Shown: positions 60,130 through 64,000 of the stretch, in pieces
Layout: each line of letters opens with the position of its first letter
How positions within the stretch are numbered: the first letter of the stretch is position 1
Assembly (NCBI RefSeq): GCF_008831285.2
Contig: NC_045138.2
Location: 1,003,143-1,067,142 of the forward strand
DNA length: 64,000 nt
Reading direction: 5' to 3'
Origin: Nymphaea colorata
Taxonomy: Eukaryota; Streptophyta; Magnoliopsida; Nymphaeales; Nymphaeaceae
The notes under the pieces: generated by a model
Database searches by the model: none
The model's input: only the letters and a program-made list of their open reading frames with translations
Told to the model about the DNA's origin: nothing
Position numbers and translations under genes: made by a program

Positions 60130-60215
60130 CTTCCGCAGTGCTCGAAGTCCCTCCGCAACGCTCGACCTCCCTCCGCAGCGCTCGAAGTCCCTCTGCAACG
60201 CTCGACCTCCCTCCG
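60130..60215. repeat. 42-bp tandem repeat inside the Harbinger element
   Basis: Two copies of a CT-rich unit made of alternating 21-mers (CTCGAAGTCCCTCCGCAACG, then CTCGACCTCCCTCCGCAGCG). A (CT)n run follows at about 60311-60349. Pro/Ser-rich frames here are repeat artefacts. Confidence 0.85.
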
Positions 60216-60309
60216 CAACTCCTCCTCCCTCGTGCCTTCTCACTGCCAAGTCTCACCGTCGACCGTCGCAACACTCTCAAGCGGCCGGCGTCGGACATTT
60301 TTCTGCCGG

Positions 60310-60351
<42 letters not shown>

Positions 60352-61494
60352 GGTCGCTAGCTGCCCACATTTCCCCCCTTTCTTCCGCACATTTCCCCCC
60401 CTTTCTCTGTGCTGGGTAGCACCCTCAAACGCCCCCATTTTTTTCCCCCCTTGAACGCCCGGCAACGGACATTTTTCCCCATTTTTCTTTCTGCCTCACA
60501 GTCCCAACTTCTTAGACTGAAACCATACGTGGCTGAAGTTATCTTTGTGCCTCATCGTCCGTGCCTACTCACTCTATTTGGGAGTAGTTAATGATGGCAA
60601 AGGAACAACCATGAGAACACGCAATCGATTTGGGAACCTCCCCATCCGGCGAATTCCAAAAAATCCAAATCCAAAGAGATGACACTGTTAGACGCCATAA
60701 TCTTCACTCCTCCATTTCCGCTTTTTGTATCTTTGATTTGTGTGGTTCTTTTGTTTTTGTTTTCTTTAATTTCATGTTTTGTTTCTCTTGTTGGGTGTTC
60801 ACATTTCTTGGTTTTGTTGCTGCTATGTCCTTTATTTTTCATTTATGTTCCAAGTTTGTGGTCATTGTGGGTGTTCGCTTCGTGCCTTTTTGCTTTCTCC
60901 ACGATTGTGCGAAAAGCTCAAGTTTTCTAATTATATGCGGCAGTCTGTGTAAACGAGCAGCTAAGTAATAGAAGAATTGTAGTTATCCTTATCGTTCTTG
61001 AAGTTCTGCAGTTTACTTCGAAGTTTTTGATCTTGGTGTTATTTTATTTAGAGAATGGAAATGGAGAACAATTTCTGCTTTCTTGCTGTTTCTGTTCCGT
61101 GATCCCACGCCTTTCCACTCTTTGTTCTTGGTAAGATATCTGTATACAATCGACATTGATTATGTTTGGCAGGAGTGGTGGGGTGTTGATTTTGAGATAA
61201 AAAACCATGCTCGCCATATTGTTAATCTGGAACCTGGTATTACCAATATTTGTAACAGTGCCGAGTGAGATTCAGTTTTCTTAAAACCTGCGATAGTCCC
61301 TGTCTCTGTCTGAAAACCAACATTCACAATCTTGAGCACTAAAGTGTTATAGTGTGATCAAGGGGCCTTGTGCTACTAAGTGAATAACAGGGGACGTCTT
61401 CTCATGAAGAAAACTAGATAAGCTGGTTGAACTCAACATGACACATACAACATGACAAACTAGAACATGACTAACTAGTTGCCTTGTCATATAG

Positions 61495-62663
61495 AATTGT
61501 TTAGGAGCAATCGATGGCACACATATACTTGCTTGGGTCCCTTTTTCAGATCAAGCAAGGTTTCGCAATAGAAAAGGTTTCGTTTCTCAAAACGTCATGG
61601 CTGTAGTCGGCCTAGATACTAGATTCCATTACGTTTTGGCCGGATGGGAAGAAAGTGCAACAGACTCAAGAGTATTGTACAATGCACTAGATCATGAAAC
61701 AAACCCATTTGTTGTCCCAGAAGGTACGTAGTTCCACCAACCAGTTCAGTCTTTTATTAAGAAGCATGTATCAATGTATAAATAAATTGTGTTCAATTGT
61801 AGGCAAATTTTATCTGGCTGATGGGGGGGTATCCAAACATTGTTGGTTTGCTTACACCTTATCGAGGACATCGTTATCATATGTCTTGAGTTTAACACTC
61901 GGGGAGCACGGTCACCTAGAACAGAAGAAGAATTATTCAACCATAGGCATTCATCACTCCGAAATACAGTAGAAAGAACTTTCGGCATGTTGAAAGGTCG
62001 TTTTCCAATATTGAAAATGCACGTTTAGTATCCTTTCCAAAAACAAGCTCAAATTGTTCTTGCTACATGTGTACTGCACAACTTCATAATTGAACACAAT
62101 CCAAACACCGAGCAATTTGATGATGAAGATGCACATTCGATTGATAATTTCGTCTTAAGCGAACTTGAAATTGCAAGCCAAACACATCAGCGAGGAAACA
62201 ACAATGCTTTGAGAGCAGCTATATCATCTCAAATGTTTACAGATTATCAATTGAATAGTAAGTTTGTTTATAAATGTTGACAACTTCTTCAGTTTGATTG
62301 TCTGACATTTGTTTTCTTTTCAACAGGACAACGAAGATGATGCCCCGCCAAAAGTACTATGTGGTTTTCGAAGGACGTGAGCGAGGCATATATGACAGCT
62401 GGGAGCGGTGCCAACCATTAGTTTATCGGTACAAGGGTGCCATCTTCAGATCGTTTGATTCATTAGAAGTAGTAGAAAATCACATGCATGAGTATCTCCA
62501 GAACAAGTATGGTGTGCAAGTACGCAGGTCTCCACTCATTGAAGATGTCATCGCAAAGCAAGATATAAAAGACACGAAGTTTGAAGAACGAAAGTGCAGC
62601 CAGAAATGTTGGATTACTTGTTTTGTGATTACATGTTTTATTTGTTGGATATGTACTCATTAA
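61495..62663 (+). pseudogene. Harbinger DDE transposase with C-terminal viroplasmin/RNase-H1-N-type domain, inactivated
   Basis: Exon 61495-61723 (acceptor CATATAG, donor GTACGT) is open: NCLGAIDGTH, VMAVVGLDTRFHYVLAGWE, SATDSRVLYNALDH. Exon 61803-62257 continues KFYLADGG..., but one extra G in the G-run after that motif and one extra T before GAGTTTAAC shift the frame. The rest has RTEEELFNHRHSSLRNTVER then TFGMLKGRFPIL, with TAG replacing a sense codon at 62026-62028. The DDE residues (IDG, LADGG, VERTFG) are all visible. A phase-compatible intron (AATA|GTAAGT ... CAACAG|GG) leads to exon 62327-62663, encoding KYYVVFEGR, GIYDSWERC and YKGAIFRSFDSLE, the small nucleic-acid-binding domain of RNase H1 and viroplasmin. 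It ends in a Cys/Ile-rich tail and TAA. The transposase N-terminus is not found. Confidence 0.8.
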
Positions 62664-63420
62664 ACTTTGTTTTTTCTTCTTAGTAGAAAGTACACCCTTT
62701 TGTGGATTCGTATTCATGTAACTTTTGTGGATAATTTTTGTTTAATGTTTTTGGGAACAAATATATAACTTTTGCAGTTGTAGATTAAGTTAAGAAGGTG
62801 CTTTCTGTTGTAATGTGTTGCTGGATATTTCTTTTTGCTTTTTGTTACATATATCGTGTGAATGGCCCTGTCTTTTAATGAACTGGCTGTATGGTGATTT
62901 GTTTTGAGATGATTGATGAAGAAATATATGGGTTCTGCAGTTCATTTTTTATTTATTGGTTTTGGCTTGGTGGTGGTTCCATGAGGTGATGATCTTTCTC
63001 GTTTGGTGGTGTGCTTGGGTAATCTGTACATATAAGAATCGGTGATGAGGTGATGATCTTTCTCGTTAGATGTTTCGGCTTCGAAACACAAGCTTTTGTG
63101 GCATTTATTTGAGTGGTGATGTTTTGTTGTTTTGTAAGTTAGCATTCCTACTCCTTCTAACGTCAAATTGGGGAGGAGAAAAAAAAACAACATTTTCCAG
63201 GTTAAATTTTTCCTGTGCATCAAACAGGATTAAATTTATCACGTTAAATTCTTTATGTTCATCAAACATGGTTAAATTTATCACGTTAAATTTCACCCGA
63301 CAATCAAACAGGGCCTCGTTTTGGAAAAGGGTAAAATTTCATCCACTAAATTTTTCTAGAAAAATTTACCTTGGTAAACTTACCGCGTTAAATTTTACCC
63401 GCCCATCAAACGGGCCCTAA

Positions 63421-64000
63421 AGCTTTGTATGGATATGAAAAATACTAATTTGTTTGTCTAGTGTGTATATATGTATGGTCTTATCGTTTTCTGTGTGGAT
63501 CCATGTTGAGATCAGTGGATAAAGTTTGTACCAAGGTGCAGACTTGAACTCAGTTCATGTGCATCTCAAGTAAAACACCAGGTTTCATAATTTCGCCATG
63601 TTACCAATAAGAAATTGTTGCATATTCAACTCCAAACTATGAACTTGTCCACAAATTTATGATATGGATCGGTTATGCCAGGTTACACCTGATCCGTAGG
63701 GATTCGTAATAAACGTCACCAGGGGTAGTGTTGGGGTAGTGTTTCCCTTGGACTTTCTTTGTTTTTCTTGGACTTTTCTCTCTCTCTCTCCCTTGGTGGC
63801 CCATTTGGGAAGAGCGCAACAATAGGGTCTTCAGGGGCACCTTCTCTTCATCGGAGTCTATGGCTCGTCTTGTGCAGGGAGATGTTCATTTTGTCATTCG
63901 ATTACGATGTTTATTGTGTCATTCGGCTACGACGTCGTCCTTCATCTTTCACTGGGTGATTGTACCTATATATTTTGTCTCTTTGCTTATGTTTTGCGGC
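63421..64000. other. Right-edge region, no gene recognised
   Basis: A short CT run lies at 63777-63791. No frame has recognisable protein features. A gene could begin here and continue past the window. Confidence 0.4.

Larger units (their letters stand above)
59954..63417 (+). mobile_element. Complete PIF/Harbinger transposon
   Basis: Inverted termini GGGCCTGTTTGATGGGCGGG (left) and GGGCCCGTTTGATGGGCGGG (right, reverse complement) differ at one base and are flanked by the 3-bp target duplication TAA (59951-59953, 63418-63420), the PIF/Harbinger signature. Length 3464 bp. Near the left end are perfect palindromes of 26 bp (60004-60029, centre GAAATTTC) and 24 bp (60080-60103, centre GGAATTCC). 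Near the right end are repeated TTAAATTTATCACGTTAAAT units (63227-63290) and what looks like an older nested terminus at 63290-63315. It carries a damaged Harbinger transposase (61495-62257) and a viroplasmin-type exon (62327-62663). Confidence 0.9.

Noticed and set aside
60031-60454. Ser/Pro/Leu-rich open frames on both strands
   Set aside because: Created by the 42-bp CT-rich repeat and (CT)n tract in the Harbinger element; no domain similarity.

Overview
The window is nuclear DNA of a flowering plant. The evidence is long AT-rich introns with GT-AG borders, PLS-class pentatricopeptide repeat (PPR) genes, a Tat-targeted thylakoid-lumen PsbP-domain protein, a plastid FtsH-like protein, a secretory class III peroxidase with the classical four-exon structure, and many plant-type transposons. 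I could not fix the lineage. I see no prokaryotic features.

Positions 1-38000 are gene-rich. In order: the last exons of an FtsH-like (FTSHI-type) gene (+, cut by the window edge); an intronless E-type PPR gene (-); ALG11, the ER alpha-1,2-mannosyltransferase of N-glycan assembly (+, 7 exons); a second intronless E-type PPR gene (+); a PsbP-domain lumen protein (-, 5 exons); divergent from it, a RAD21/SCC1 cohesin kleisin (+, about 14 exons); and a GT47 exostosin-family glycosyltransferase (-, 8 exons, 28.3-37.5 kb). The last has long introns, and its first intron carries a complete non-autonomous hAT element inside a tandem repeat. PPR1/ALG11 and PsbP/RAD21 are divergent pairs sharing short upstream regions. 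The genes have unrelated roles: organelle RNA, ER glycosylation, thylakoid lumen, chromosome cohesion, Golgi glycans.

Positions 38000-64000 are an accessory, transposon-dominated region around one intact gene, the class III peroxidase at 51.1-53.9 kb (-). It holds a decayed peroxidase duplicate at 39.3-40.6 kb with a nested insertion, a TRIM-like miniature retroelement, a Ty1/copia relic, and a 2.9-kb hAT-like element carrying transportin-1 exons. It also holds a frameshifted F-box fragment fused to LTR sequence, a four-copy tandem array with a shared reading frame, several small hAT elements and MITEs, a tRNA-derived SINE with a 16-bp target duplication, a large fold-back repeat and long (TA)n/(CT)n tracts.

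The strongest discovery candidate is a complete 3.46-kb PIF/Harbinger element at 59954-63417, with inverted termini and TAA target duplication. Its degraded transposase appears to be spliced in frame to an RNase-H1/viroplasmin-type nucleic-acid-binding domain. Exon coordinates were derived by eye from reading frames and splice borders and have no transcript support.
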